A stretch of DNA of 64,000 nucleotides. Origin: Isoetes taiwanensis. Taxonomy: Eukaryota > Streptophyta > Lycopodiopsida > Isoetales > Isoetaceae. A program made the translations under genes and the position numbers. The notes under the pieces are model-generated. The model was not told where the DNA came from, ran no database searches, and was given only the letters and a program-made list of their open reading frames with translations. The stretch spans positions 2,519,477-2,583,476 of the forward strand of contig JAJEKV010000097.1 of assembly GCA_021234155.1 (NCBI GenBank), written 5' to 3'. Positions 1-11,362 of the stretch are shown here, piece by piece. Every line of letters starts with the position of its first letter. The stretch's first letter is position 1.

Positions 1-748
1 ACTCATCATAATATAATTTTTACCATTAAGTGGGCGCTTTATGGGCACCCTCCCCTAGAAAAAAGTGCTGCACGGGAGGGTTGCCCTCCATTGAGTTCGC
101 ATGTTTTTATTTTGTTATTTGGTATCAAAGATGTCAACATGCAATGCGCTTGTTGATATGCCAGGAAAGGCATGTAGATTGTCGTCCTTGTAACATGAAT
201 GCGCTTGTTGATATACCAGGGTAGATTGTCGTTCTTGTAACAAAATGTATGGGCTTACTTAATTACTATGAAGTTATTAGTACTTTCTGTTTTCTTCTTA
301 GTTATATTAATTAGCCTCCACAACTTGTGAAATTTGAGCGCTTCTAGATTATGGAAACGAATCCTTTATGTCTATACCATTTAAGAAGGCCCGATATTAA
401 ACAAAGAAGATCCATCACATTAAAAAATATTCTGCCTTTTCATTCAATAGCAACATGCCACATGGCAACTTTCTAATCCAGGAATGTCTATGAACTTTCT
501 AACCGAGGAATGTCTATATGAAGTTCATTTGGTATGTGCGAGGAACTTCTCCGGTTGTTGTAACAGTTTACCTGCTATTCTGGAACTTTTATCTAGTATT
601 CCGAAGCTTTGCCCAAGATTTCAAGTATTTTTGAGCAATTCTACAGCAACAGAAATTTCCTAACTAACTATTCTATTCCATTCTATTCTATTATATTCTT
701 CTATTTGATGTCTAGATGTACATGGAAAAATACCCACATTTTGCCTAT
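1..748. other. Left flank, no gene recognised
   Basis: No reading frame here begins with ATG and resembles a known family. The stretch is AT-rich and ends in CTAT, the target duplication of the transposon that follows. It contains a short cluster of TTCTA-type pentanucleotides near 664-695. Confidence 0.6.
664..695. repeat. Degenerate (TTCTA)n tract
   Basis: Several ATTCT/ATTCC pentamers lie in tandem. The same pentamer forms the 3' tails of retroelements at 52.1 kb and 57.2 kb, so this may be the tail of a decayed retroelement copy. Confidence 0.5.
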
Positions 749-781
749 GGGTAAATTTATATTGGTGGTGTACAAAAAAGC
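749..781 (+). repeat. Left terminal inverted repeat
   Basis: 33 bp, identical to the reverse complement of 11363-11395. It is preceded directly by CTAT. Confidence 0.95.
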
Positions 782-807
782 AGTCCGGGACATCGGGTGC
801 TTGACGG

Positions 808-2151
808 GTGCTGGGGGACCTTCATCGTGACGTGCTGGCACCCGTCACTGTTTTTTTCACTCCCCGCCATTTTTTCCCAACCTCCGGAACGGTTGATCTC
901 GGATCAATTTTGGAGGATCGGCGGATTGTTTGTCCAAGTCAGCGATCCCTGGTATGTAGCAATTCGGATGGTGCTTGGAATTTGCAATTGGCGGGCAAAT
1001 TTTCCAAAGCCTCGTTTGTTTGGCAGAATGCAGCTGCTGCTTTTCTTTGCAGATGTTTTCCAATGCATGCGAATTGGGAAGGCGCATTCCTTCTGGCCAT
1101 TTCTAAGAATGGAACAAGATTTGATCCTGATAATTTACTGTCCAGTTTGCATAATCTTGTACAGCAATCCGAGCAATTTAAGCAGCTGTGTGGTCGGCTG
1201 GCCTCCAAAATTGCTGAGAATACGCCTTATACTGAGCCTTTTGCAAATGTTCCTGATGTTCCAGAACAATCTTTTGGCTATGAACACATTCCAGGTAATC
1301 AGTAGTTCAATAATCAGCAGTTCTTGGGCTATTGAATTTGGTTCTGTTATTGATTTGCTCTTAATTTGCAGAAGATGAGAAAGATACACAGTTTTCACCA
1401 TATGATGCTACAGGTCTTGAATCTGCAGAAGACATTCAAGAACAGCACATGGAGGACCAAGTTGAAGCAGGTCATTGCTTTCATTTGCAATAAAATTTAT
1501 TGCTTAATTTTCAGAAGTTTTATTAATTGCAGAATCTGGAAGAGAGGAAGAAGAGGATTTCTTTGTCCATGAAGACATCCAAGATTATGCAGAGGACATC
1601 CAAGATTATGCAGAGGACATCCAAGACCAGCACATGTGTGACAAAATTGAAGCAGGTTATTGGTGCTGTACTGACTTCCTTTTTGGTGCTCAAGTTATGT
1701 GCACTGTGCTTTATTTTCATAACTGTTGTTATTTGCAGAATCTGCAGCACAAGAAAATTTGTTAATCTATAGGAAAATCGATGCACAGAGAAAAAGGCTG
1801 CAGAGAGCAAGAAAAAGAGCAAGGGAGGCTGAATTGTTAGAAGATGACAGTGCTCTGGAAGATGTTTTGAGCAAGAGAAGGAAACAACAAATGTCCAAAT
1901 TGATTGCAGAACATGCTAATAAGGTATGTGGAAAACTGTCAAAAAAGGAGAGGAAAGAAGTTCTTCAAGGTGCTGCTAAGATGCTGCCAGAATTTGAAAT
2001 GTTGAAATTGAAAGAAGTAGGGACAATGACTAAGATTGTCAACAACTTGAGGAATTCTCTTGCAAAGCATAAGTATGCCAGGTCGACTGATGTGCTTACA
2101 GCAAGGACCTCAGCCATGGTATATGCTGTTGTACCTGGCACTAATATGTAG
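808..2151 (+). CDS. Transposon accessory protein A, four exons, unknown family
   Basis: Exons can be joined in phase as (about 808)-1294, 1372-1470, 1533-1655 and 1739-2151, all with GT-AG introns and a TAG stop. The first in-frame ATG is at 1063. The open frame runs upstream to about 808, so an additional 5' exon or an earlier start is possible. The C-terminal exon is a charged helical region (RKRLQRARKRAREAELLEDD onward), probably coiled coil and nuclear. Exons 2 and 3 end in near-identical peptides (DIQEQHMEDQVEA and DIQDQHMCDKIEA) with the same phase, which indicates exon duplication. Exon 3 also carries a tandem EDIQDYA repeat. I do not recognise the family. Its place between the left TIR and the transposase suggests a role in transposition or in regulation of the element. 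Confidence 0.6.
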
Positions 2152-2505
2152 CATAATAACAGGGGGTTTTCTTTGTGTTTTTGTACGCTTTTTACAAAGG
2201 TTTTCCTAAGATTTCATGGCGTATTCGAATGGATGTACTAATGCGTACATCTAGAGTGCACCATTTCTTAGTCGTTGATTTAGCTCTTTTTTTCCAATGG
2301 TCCAACATCCAAGGGCTCACAACAAAAGCCCTCTTTTTATTTTAGGGGCTGAACATGCACAACAATGATTCTGGCCTCCATAGCCGGCTTTTGCATCAGG
2401 TTTTGCAAGTGAGCAGGCAATGCGAAGGACAATCACAATTCTCATTTCTTTTTCGGGCCCTAAAGCCGGCGCCAAAGGTCTCTTACCTAAATCGCCATGG
2501 CGGCC

Positions 2506-2878
2506 ATGAAGAGGCTCTTAGCGATCTAACTTTGGCCCTGTTGATGGATTTCGTAACAGCGGCAAAGAAACAGGACAAGAATCTGGAAGAAATTACTCAC
2601 AAGATTTATTTTGATGTGGAAATCAATGGGAAGGCAGCAGGTCGCGTGGTTATGGGGCTCTATGGTCGCAGGTCGAGACTGAAGCCACTTATTTACGTCT
2701 TTAGGGCAAAGATCTACGGGATTTATTTCAAATAAGGTTTCCGATTCCCCGTGAAGCTATTTTTGGATCAAATGTGTCGGATCCTGTACTTGCTATCATC
2801 TTCTTCCTCAACCCAACTCAGAGTGGAGCTCCCAAAAGTACTGTTAGAATTGCCGACAGTGGAGAGCTTCCCCTGTAA
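2506..2878 (+). pseudogene. Captured secretory cyclophilin fragment (PPIase)
   Basis: An ATG at 2506 opens a signal-peptide-like segment (MKRLLAI), shifted by 1 bp, then [16 protein letters not shown] and [20 protein letters not shown]. This is the N terminus of plant ER/secretory cyclophilins. The match stops near 2664. At 2822, after a pyrimidine-rich acceptor ending in CAG, the reading SGAPKSTVRIADSGELPL plus stop is the conserved cyclophilin C terminus. The central catalytic exons are missing. The retained splice acceptor argues for capture of genomic DNA rather than a retrocopy. It lies wholly inside the 10.65-kb transposon and cannot encode an isomerase. Confidence 0.8.
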
Positions 2879-2930
2879 ACATACTTTGTTCATTTGCTCA
2901 GAAATTATGTTGAGGCGGGTTTCTGCGAAT

Positions 2931-4066
2931 TGGCAACTGGCAGTTCTGAATCCCCTTAGCGGTTCGTCTATATTCTTACCCAAAGCTCCATCTTGCAGGC
3001 TTGATTTCAGTGCTTGTATAATTGCATTGCATGTAGATAAGAACCCTAAAGTTTCCTCCGACAGATCATGCAGCAAGAGTCTTAGGTATAAAGTAGTAGT
3101 GATTTCTTATTGGGAGCTTCCAAAGGAGCACTGTGAATGCAAGCCTCTGGATTGTGATCGCCGTGATACCACTTTTTTGTGGCACATGTGTATGATTCTG
3201 ATGTAGAAAGCTTGGTCCAGCGCAAGGCACAAACAACAAATGTAGTGATGGTGGGATGATCTGTGAAGGAAATTTGCGAAATGGTTATGGTACCAAAACA
3301 GTGCATGAACTATTACAATCAAATGCATGAACTTGGAGCAGATAGAGAAGGTGCTTTGATATTAATACATGGGCAGTTTGCAGGTAAAAATCTCTGATGT
3401 ATCTTCTTCTAAAGGAGACGGGCTTGACTTGTGGCAACTGGCAGTTCTGAATCCCCTTACCGGTTTGTCTATATTCTTACCCAAAACTCCATCTTGCAGG
3501 CTTGATTTCAGTGCTTGTATAGTTGCATTGCATGTAGATAAGAACCCTAAAAGTTCCTCCCAAGCGGATCATGCAAAGAAGAGGCTTAGGTATAAAGTAG
3601 TAGTGATTTCTTATTGGAAGCTTCCAAAGGAGCACTATGAATGCAAGCCTACGATTGTGACCGCCTGTGATACCACTTTTTGTGGCACATGTGCATGATT
3701 CTCGATGTAGAAAGTCGCCCAGCGCGCACAAACAAAGAAATGTAGTGATGGTGGGATGATCCGTGAAGGAAATTTGCGAATGGTTATGGTACCAAAACAA
3801 GACATGGGCGCTTTGCGTGCAAAAATCTCTGATGTATCTTCTTCTAAAGAAGACGGGCTTGACTTGTGGCAACCGGCGATTCTCAATCCCCTTACCTTAT
3901 GATCCCAGAAGGAAATTTGCGTAATGGTACCAAACAAAGGCATGAACTATTACAATCAAATGCATGAACTTGGAGCAGATAGAGAAGGTGCTTTGATATT
4001 AATACATGGGCAGTTTGCAGGCAAAAAATCTCTGATGTATCTTCTTCTAAAGGAGACGGGCTTGAC
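2931..4066 (+). repeat. Three tandem copies of an F-box-protein-like segment
   Basis: Units begin with TGGCAACTGGCAGTTCTGAA or a close variant at 2931, 3432 and 3867, so the first two periods are about 501 and 435 bp. Units 2 and 3 have internal deletions. Unit 2 reads LWQLAVLNPLTGLSIFLPK and later YKVVVISYWKLPKEH, which resembles the C-terminal region of plant F-box/kelch proteins. No unit keeps a complete frame. This is probably a second captured host gene segment amplified inside the transposon. The F-box assignment is tentative. Confidence 0.5.
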
Positions 4067-4542
4067 AAGTCACTCATGAATAATAGGGCAGAGGCATATT
4101 ATATTATAATCCAGCCACTATCACGCATGGAAATGTTGGATTAGAGGGTCTATTCTGTAATTGTATTATCTCATTTATGGTGATTACTTACAATTCTATT
4201 GCTTCTCTTTAGAGAAATTTTACTGTGAGTATTTGCAATATTTTTTTCCTACTACCTCCATATGGTTCTAGCTTTGCATATTCTGCCCGACCTAAATTTG
4301 AACAATGAGACTAGTGATGGCTTCTAGTAAGTTGCTATTTTCAATAACTCAATAAATTTCTAAATAAAATGCTTTTATAGCATATATAATTATATTACAT
4401 TATGCTTTGATATTATAGTTAGTCATGTTTCATTTCTCTATATTCCCTTTTTTTTTTTTCTTAATGTTTTTTATATTACATAACACATATTGCTACATGT
4501 TTTAGATGTCTTTTATATTCTCACGTCTGTTTTTTTTTTAAT

Positions 4543-4850
4543 GGCCCGAAGGGCCAAAAAATTTTTTAGTATAATAACCAACACATAACTACCATTGACA
4601 TTAATAAATATAACCATTGGATCCAACACATTTAAATTAAAATCCCCCTTAAACCCCCTTTGGTTTGGGTGCATATTCACACGAGGGGTGACGTAGGGCA
4701 GCGAGAGCCCTCATAATTGTATTTTGCACGTACGAAATCAACACCATATAGTATTCCGGTTGAAATCTTATAGTATTTTGCGAATCTTGTTATACTGTAT
4801 AGCAAATCTTGTACTTGCATACCCCACAAACGAGGAACTTTACGTACGGT
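4543..4850 (+). repeat. Dispersed repeat, copy 1 (second copy at 59.8 kb)
   Basis: It starts with the palindrome GGCCCGAAGGGCC followed by AAAAAATTTTTTAG, continues through a C-rich tract and GGTTTGGGTGCATATTCACA, and ends near TACGTACGGT. The same order of motifs is found at 59818-60126. It sits directly upstream of the transposase coding exon and has probably replaced or displaced its 5' end. Confidence 0.75.
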
Positions 4851-7014
4851 GTAGAAGATATGTTACTACAGCAGTTCAGAGAAGGAAAACAGCAGAAATT
4901 GGTGATGGCCCATGGTCAATGTTTAAAAAGAAAACCAGATCTGATAAACTAAGCAGGAAACAACAGAAATTAGTAACTGACATTTGGACTTTTCAGACAC
5001 GAGTTTCACCATGCAAGAAACATGTTATTAAGATTAGGCTTGGTAAAGGAAACAAGATAATGCATGCTCTTCACTTTCTGGAGGAAACTGAGGTTATTTT
5101 ATTTTTGTTTGACATTTATCATTTCATTTCTTCACAATGCTAACTCTTTTTGTTGCTTATAATGCAGTGCACTTTTTATGCAAGATTTCGAAGAGAATAT
5201 CCAAAATTTGAAGTATCTTTCTCATCATTTCGTGCACTAAAACCTCCATTCGTTCGAAAAGTAAAGGATAGAGAAACTTGCTGTTGTGTGTACCACATGA
5301 GGCTTGACTATGTCAGACAAGCACTAAACAAAATTAGGCTGGATAGAAATATTCATGGTGCTGACTGCAGTTGTACTTGTTCTGTCTGTGGTGCTGGACC
5401 GAAATGTGAAGCAAATGCAATGACCTACAAATCATCAAGTGATTTGTGGAGGTCAATTGTATGTGCTAAGGATGTTGCAGATGAGTGGTATGCTCATGAC
5501 TGCATGTTGCTGAAATGCACAACCTGTGGCCCTTCTAAGTTACCTATGTGTCCTAAAGAATTGAGCAAGAGTTCAGGGCATTTGGTAGAATGGAAAACCT
5601 TTGACAGGGTATGTGAAGCATATTAAGTTTTTTCATGTGTGGTAGTCTTAAACTTATTTTGTGGTTGTACTTTTTTCTTCCCAGGTTTTTGAATCAGCAA
5701 AAGAGGTTGATGGCAAAGGTGGGACAAAATTGGTTCCAAAGCCAATTGTGAAGCTTGTATACAAGACCAGTTCAACAGCAGATGTGCTGTCTTATGCCAA
5801 AAACATTGTGACTGAATTCATTCCCCATAACTACGAGGCAAGGTGGCAAGCAAAGCAATTCAGAGAATGTCTAGGCACTTTCCCAGAAAACACTGTGGTA
5901 TCAGTCATAGATTTTGCTGAAAACTATACCTTCAAAATACAGCAGGAAATCCAAAGCTTGCATTGGAGAAATGATCAGTGCACAATACTTGTGCACATCA
6001 GTTACAGGCATGCAACAGAGAGAGAGGTTGAAGAGAAATCTTTCAGCAGTGGTGACAGGCATATCATCAAGGAGACTCATTTTTACATTTCGGATGATAG
6101 AGATCATGACACCTTATTTGTCCAGCACTGTCTAAACAAGCATGCTGATTACTTGGCCAGCAAGTTAGTCAGATACAACAACCATGTAATGTGGTCTGAT
6201 GGCTGCTCACACCAGTTCAAGGGTGCAAGAACATTCTACTTTCTTGGGAGATTCTATAAGAGCTCTGGCATTCCAATAAACTGGAACTACTTTGCTTCAT
6301 ATCATGGAAAAGGTAAATTCAGATCAGTTTTTGATTGGCCTACATTTTGTAAGACAATAGACACAATTGTTTGAATGGCAGGTGAGCATGATGGGGCAGG
6401 GGCTGTTCTCAAGAGAGCACTCACACACGAAATGTTAAAGAGGAATTCCAAGCCTTTACGGGATGCTCATGATGTTGTTCAATTCTGCAGGGAACACTTC
6501 AAGGATTCTGACAAACATAGGTACATTCTACTTCAAGGATTCATGACTGCTGTGACAGTGCTCAATGTTACTCATCAATGTTACTTATTAGACACTACTC
6601 AATGTTACTCATCAATGTTACTTATTAGACGCTACACAATGTTACTCAACAATCTGTGTTTGTAGGTATTTTTGGGAGATCAAGGTGGATGAAGTAAGCA
6701 GGGTTGAGCAGTTCGATTGTGCTACTTTAACAGGGTCCAGTAAATTTCATAGCATCAGGCCAGTGAACTCCAGGGATGCCACTCAAGTTGCACATATGAA
6801 TTACTCATGCTTTTGTCATAATTGTTGGGTGGGTAAATACAGTAAGTGCATACACAAAGATAGGATAGGTACCTGGACGTTTTCAGAATTAAGACCAGGG
6901 ATTGAGGATGATGCTGCACTTGTTGATGGGCCAGTCTATGAGGGAGATGCTGAGTGGAAATCAGATATTATAGATGTAGGAGAGAACTTTTGCGTGGGTT
7001 GCTCCAAAGAGTAA
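4851..7014 (+). CDS. D-D-E-type transposase with zinc-binding Cys clusters
   Basis: Five exons join in phase: (about 4851)-5092, 5168-5608, 5685-6312, 6382-6520 and 6666-7014, with a TAA stop and roughly 600 codons. Order of features: a basic N-terminal region, a Cys-rich zinc-binding-like region (CSCTCSVCGAGPKC, then CMLLKCTTCGPSKLPMC), then a catalytic-like core. Candidate acidic residues are the Asp in VIDFAENYTF and the Asp in MWSDGCSHQFKGARTFYF. After HGKGEHDGAGAVLKRAL comes a possible Glu in THEML. The HGKG...DGAGAVLKR block forms exactly across the intron at 6313-6381, which supports the splice. The layout recalls large uncharacterised transposase-like proteins of invertebrates and possibly Sola elements. 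The first ATG in the open frame is at 4919. The upstream part is interrupted by a dispersed repeat, so the N terminus may be truncated. Confidence 0.75.
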
Positions 7015-7356
7015 TAAGGAGAAGGCTGATTTCTACATCTTAAAATGTACTTGTACCTAAGCATGTTGTAGAGAAAGCATACAAAGATCCTTGGGGACAA
7101 AAATTTGGGAGGAGGGAAGTGGTGGTCACAGCAAGTTTTATAAACCGTGGGAGACAAAGCAGTATGAACTACTTGAATATGAGCCGATCAGCAGTGTTTA
7201 CTGATCACTTAATTGTCTCCCCGCAATTTTGACATGAAGGATATAGGACATAATATGTTTGAATTGGAGGATGATGTCCATGAAAACATACTTGAAAGTT
7301 TGCAGACGATTCACATATACTAGCCCAATGTGATGTTGCCGGTAACAACAATCTAA

Positions 7357-7860
7357 ATGCGTGCAAGTCAACAGAGCAAGTCAACGATAAGACAACAGAG
7401 AAGACCGGCAGTAAGTCGCCAGAAGAAGGCTAGTAAGTCGGCGAACAAATCAGCGAGGCAAGTCAACAGAGAAGACAAAGATGCAAGTCAACAGACAAGT
7501 CACAGCCCCAAATCAACGAGGCAAGTCACAAACCAACTCAAGAGTCAAGTCAACAGCCAAGTCGTGAGAAAAGTCAGCAAAGAAAGTCACAGAAAAGTCG
7601 TGAGAGAAGTCCGCACCAACTCAACAGCCAAGTCAGCAGACCAAGCCATCGGCCAAGTCATCACCAAGTCATCACCAAGTCACAGGCAAGCCAGCAGCCC
7701 AAGTCATCACCAAGTCAAGAGTAAGCCAGCAGCCAAGTCGGCAGCCAACTCAATGTACCAACTCAATGGCCAACTCATGTCCATGTCGTGACCAACACAA
7801 CGACCAAGTCGTGACCAACTCAACTCAATGTCGGAACAAGTCAAGAAACAAGTCAAGTCA
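7357..7860. repeat. Degenerate CAAGTCA-type minisatellite
   Basis: Short units of the form CAAGTCAnC recur with variable spacing, rich in A, G and C on the plus strand. A 144-codon open frame through it consists only of the repeat (K, S, Q, V rich) and starts at a normal-looking position by chance, so I do not call it a gene. Confidence 0.8.
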
Positions 7861-7861
7861 A

Positions 7862-8195
7862 CCAACAATTGAACAATTGAATAATTGAATAATTGAATAA
7901 TTCATTCATTCATTCAATGTAACATTCAGTCATTGTAACATTCTTATTCAATGTAACATCCATTCATTGTAACATTCTTATTCAATGTAACATTCATTCA
8001 TTGTAAGATTCTTATTAGAATATGTTATTCACAATGTTATTTACTTCATTATGATATCTTACTAATGTTATTAACTTCATTATGATATCTTACTAATGTT
8101 ATTAACTTCATTATGATATCTTACTAATGTTATCTTACTTCATTCTTATTAGAATATGTTATTCACAATGTTATTTACTTCACTATGATATCTTA
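7862..8195. repeat. AT-rich tandem repeats (two unit types)
   Basis: From 7862 to about 8010 units of TTCATTCAATGTAACA type alternate. From about 8035 to 8195 a roughly 33-bp unit containing ACTTCATTATGATATCTTAC recurs four to five times. Both lie inside the transposon. Confidence 0.8.
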
Positions 8196-8334
8196 CTAAA
8201 GTTATAAACATGGGGGTATACATTAAACCTTATACATACAGTATACTTGCTTTATTACTTTACCAAGCAATGTAGTGTGGTGTGTGGTCACATGTCCAGT
8301 TGGATGCTGCCTAATGGTGTGACGTTAAAACTAC

Positions 8335-8790
8335 TATCTATCTATCTATCTATCTATCTATACATACAGTATACTTGCTACATATCTTATACATATAGTA
8401 TACTTGCACATACAGTATCTTATACATACAGTATACATACAGTGTACATATAGTATACTTATACACATAGTATACATACAGTATCTTATACACACAGTAT
8501 ACATACAGTATCTTATACATATAGTATACATACAGTATCTTATACACATAGTATACATACAATATCTTATACATACAGTATCTTATACATACAGTATACA
8601 TATAGTATACATACAGTATCTTATACACATAGTATACATACAGTATCTTATACATATAATATACATACAGTACACATACAATATACATACAGTAGACATA
8701 AAGTATACATACATTATACATACAGTACACTTGCACATACAGTATCTTATACATACAGTATACATACAGTATATCTTATACCTTATACAT
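8335..8790. repeat. (CTAT)n followed by ATACATACAGTATCTT minisatellite
   Basis: A short (CTAT)n run is followed by about 430 bp of tandem TATACATACAGTAT/CTTATAC units. Open frames on both strands through this stretch are low-complexity by-products. Confidence 0.85.
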
Positions 8791-9051
8791 ACATTCATAG
8801 CTTAAGTAGCACATTACATTTCAAAATAAGTGTCATATACAAAAATTTTCTCAGCACATAAGTCTGTTCCAACTCACAGCACATAAGTGAGTCATATATC
8901 AGCACATGAGGGGGTCATACAAGTAAGTTCTATACAAAATTTATCTGGATGTCCTCATGGCATCCAAATATCAGTTAAAAAAAGTTTTTTAAACTATCGA
9001 TGTTCAAAGAATCATAGATTAAACTTTTTTCTCCGACTTCACCCTATTTTT

Positions 9052-11050
9052 TTAAGTAGGACTCACCCAATAGTCGTCATTCTCGGCTTCATCATCAGGA
9101 GACGATACAGGATCAGCAGCCTCTGCTTGTGGATTTGGGAGTGCTGTAAAAAGAAATGGGCACATAATTAAATTTGTGTCGAGAACATACTTCAAATAAA
9201 AATGTCAAGCAGATACTTACTAGGTGTTGGCAGTGTCTTCTCGGGAGAAGCTAATGTACTATCTGGCAAATCCAGCATCAAATTCTTAACTGCATTGCTT
9301 GGCCAAACATAGTGCTTGACACTTGTTTCTACAGTAAAAAAACATAAACAGTTGCATTAGAATTTGAATTAAAATACCACAACATAAGCACCTTATAGAT
9401 TTAACATCCACAATACCTTGACATTTGCTGCTCATTGGACTGCCAAAGCCTTCTTCATCAGCCTCCCCAATCAGTCCCTCAAGCACCAGGTCCTTGGCTA
9501 CATCATTCACGACTGCAAATTACACTATAAGAATTAAATACATGCATTAAATAAGAACATACAAATGCAAAGCAATACCTTTCATCACAGGTGACTTTGG
9601 ACTGCTCTTGTCTTCATCTTCATCTGCATCTAAACAAATAAAAAAGCAGCAATTAGAACTTAAGTGAAGCAAATAAAACATGAAGCAAATTCAACTTAAG
9701 TACAAGACTTACCCTCTGTTACCTCCTTTGCTTGCTGCTTTTTCTTGGCACTCCTTGTGACCCCTTTCTTGAATCTTCTTTCAGGGACAGGTGCTTCTTC
9801 AGATGCACTGCTGTCTGATGAGTCTACTACCACATGCTTCCTCTTGTAAGGAAGAACCTTTGGCTCCTCAACTTCTGTATCACCTCCTGATTCCTGTTCT
9901 TCTGATTCCTCGGGTACATCTAATTCAGTGACATGGCCGAGCTCAAGCAGCAGTGCATGTGGCACTGATTCATTGCATCCTGCAACCAGACAGTGCATGC
10001 CAACTAAAACAGCTCCAAAGCATGCCACTTATGGTTGCACTTGAGCTTCACAAGCATGCTGTAATCTTCAGAAAATTGCAGACCACAAAGTTCACATGCA
10101 TCAGAAGTAGCACAAAGGGGGAGGTTATAAATACCCATACTGATCCGCATCTCCTGTAATTTCTTGTTGGTCTTCAAAACATTGACTTGAGTGGCCCTCG
10201 AATGCCATGATTCAATGCTGTGCTCGTAAGACTTCACATCACGTTTCAGCTGTGAAATTTCTTCAAAGAGTCGAGAATACATCCCTACCCATGCCTCGAA
10301 GCGTGTCCTCCAGAAGCCCCCTCAGCAGGTCCTCTTCACACTTAAAACCTGCTGCTTGCTTTTCATAGTCTTCATCACCTTTAGCAATCCTTTGCAAGTC
10401 GCATCTAAGCTTGTACTTCTCTTCGATGGCATCTGCTAAACGGTCGCAGTATTGTTTAGAAATAGCCATGCTGCCTTCCATCCTTAGAGCTTCCTCTTCG
10501 ATCTTCACGAGTCTGCTCTCCCTCCGCTTTCATCTCCGGTTTCTAGTCCCGCTCATGAGGCTCGATATATTCACAAAAAGCATTCAAAGGGGTTTTCTTC
10601 GACTGTTTCTTCAACGAATCTTTGTAGGAGTCCGCTGCAAATGAAGCCCAATTCACTAAGTAATCCTTCTTGTTTGATAAAGCTTTGCTTGTATCCTGCC
10701 AAGCAAATGCCCTTCGAACAGAGTCCGAACCTCATTGTTTACGGTTTTTCCGGTACACCTTGTGGACAAGCTCTCCCAACTCCGACCTAAAAGCTGGCCT
10801 GACCAAACTGATCTTCATTTTGCCATTCTCTAATGGACTGCTCCAAACCTGCAGCCAATCAGACTCACTCACGTCCTCGGGCTTCAACTGTTTTGGCTTT
10901 TTCCCATCTCCACATAAGCCACGAAAAGTGGCGAACTCATACTCTGTTCTAGCCACCTAAGAAGTCAGTAATGTAAGACAAAACAAAGTTAGAATTCAAA
11001 GCTAACCCAAAAAAAATCGATTATTTACCTTCTTCAAAGATGTAATCCAT
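9052..11050 (-). pseudogene. Transposon accessory gene B: coiled coil + RING-like zinc finger, frameshifted
   Basis: Read on the minus strand. A possible first exon (11050-11029) starts MDYIFEE. A coding block at 10956-10732 reads ARTEYEFATFRGLCGDGKK. The same frame continues past a TGA at 10732 into AFAWQDTSKALSNKKDY and on to a TAG near 10555. A frame change then leads to VKIEEEALRMEG and a coiled-coil stretch, and another at about 10275 leads to YSRLFEEISQLKRDV. The zinc-finger-like part reads CELCG ... KLKCNHKWHA, then after a third shift near 10025 CFGAVLVGMHCLVAGC. Downstream small exons in phase (about 10000-9714, 9630-9579, 9510-9420, 9331-9222, 9144-9052) encode an acidic Ser-rich tail ending DDYWVSPT and a TAA stop. 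Cys-rich fingers are known accessory domains in some large DNA transposons. The several shifts indicate decay or sequencing indels. Confidence 0.55.
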
Positions 11051-11362
11051 GGCTGTCACCGAAAAAGCAAGGCGCCCGATTGATTGAAGCACTAAGCGCT
11101 TGATCGGAATGAGAAAACTAAGCGCTTGGACGGAATGAACAAACCCAAAACTGAGATCTGCAATTAGGCTACGAAATTTCGTGATCATTGAGGATCATAG
11201 CCAAGGCAATTCGCGCGCATTCCGAGGCTCGTCGGAACCCTTTCGCGATGATTCAGTGGCAGACTTCATTCCTGCCCGTCGCCAGTCTTCAATGAACCGT
11301 ACGACCCGTCGAAGGCAAAAAAGCAGCGCTCGGACGAGGTGCTGACGCGCTGCTGGAATTTC

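Noticed and set aside
4724-4918. Extended N terminus of the transposase
   Set aside because: The frame is open but starts at TTG and lies in a dispersed repeat that also occurs at 60 kb.
7357-7791. 144-codon K/S/Q-rich open frame
   Set aside because: It lies entirely in a CAAGTCA minisatellite. The composition follows the repeat, with no start context or splice support.
8350-8805. Long Tyr/Ile-rich frames on both strands
   Set aside because: By-products of the ATACATACAGTAT repeat.
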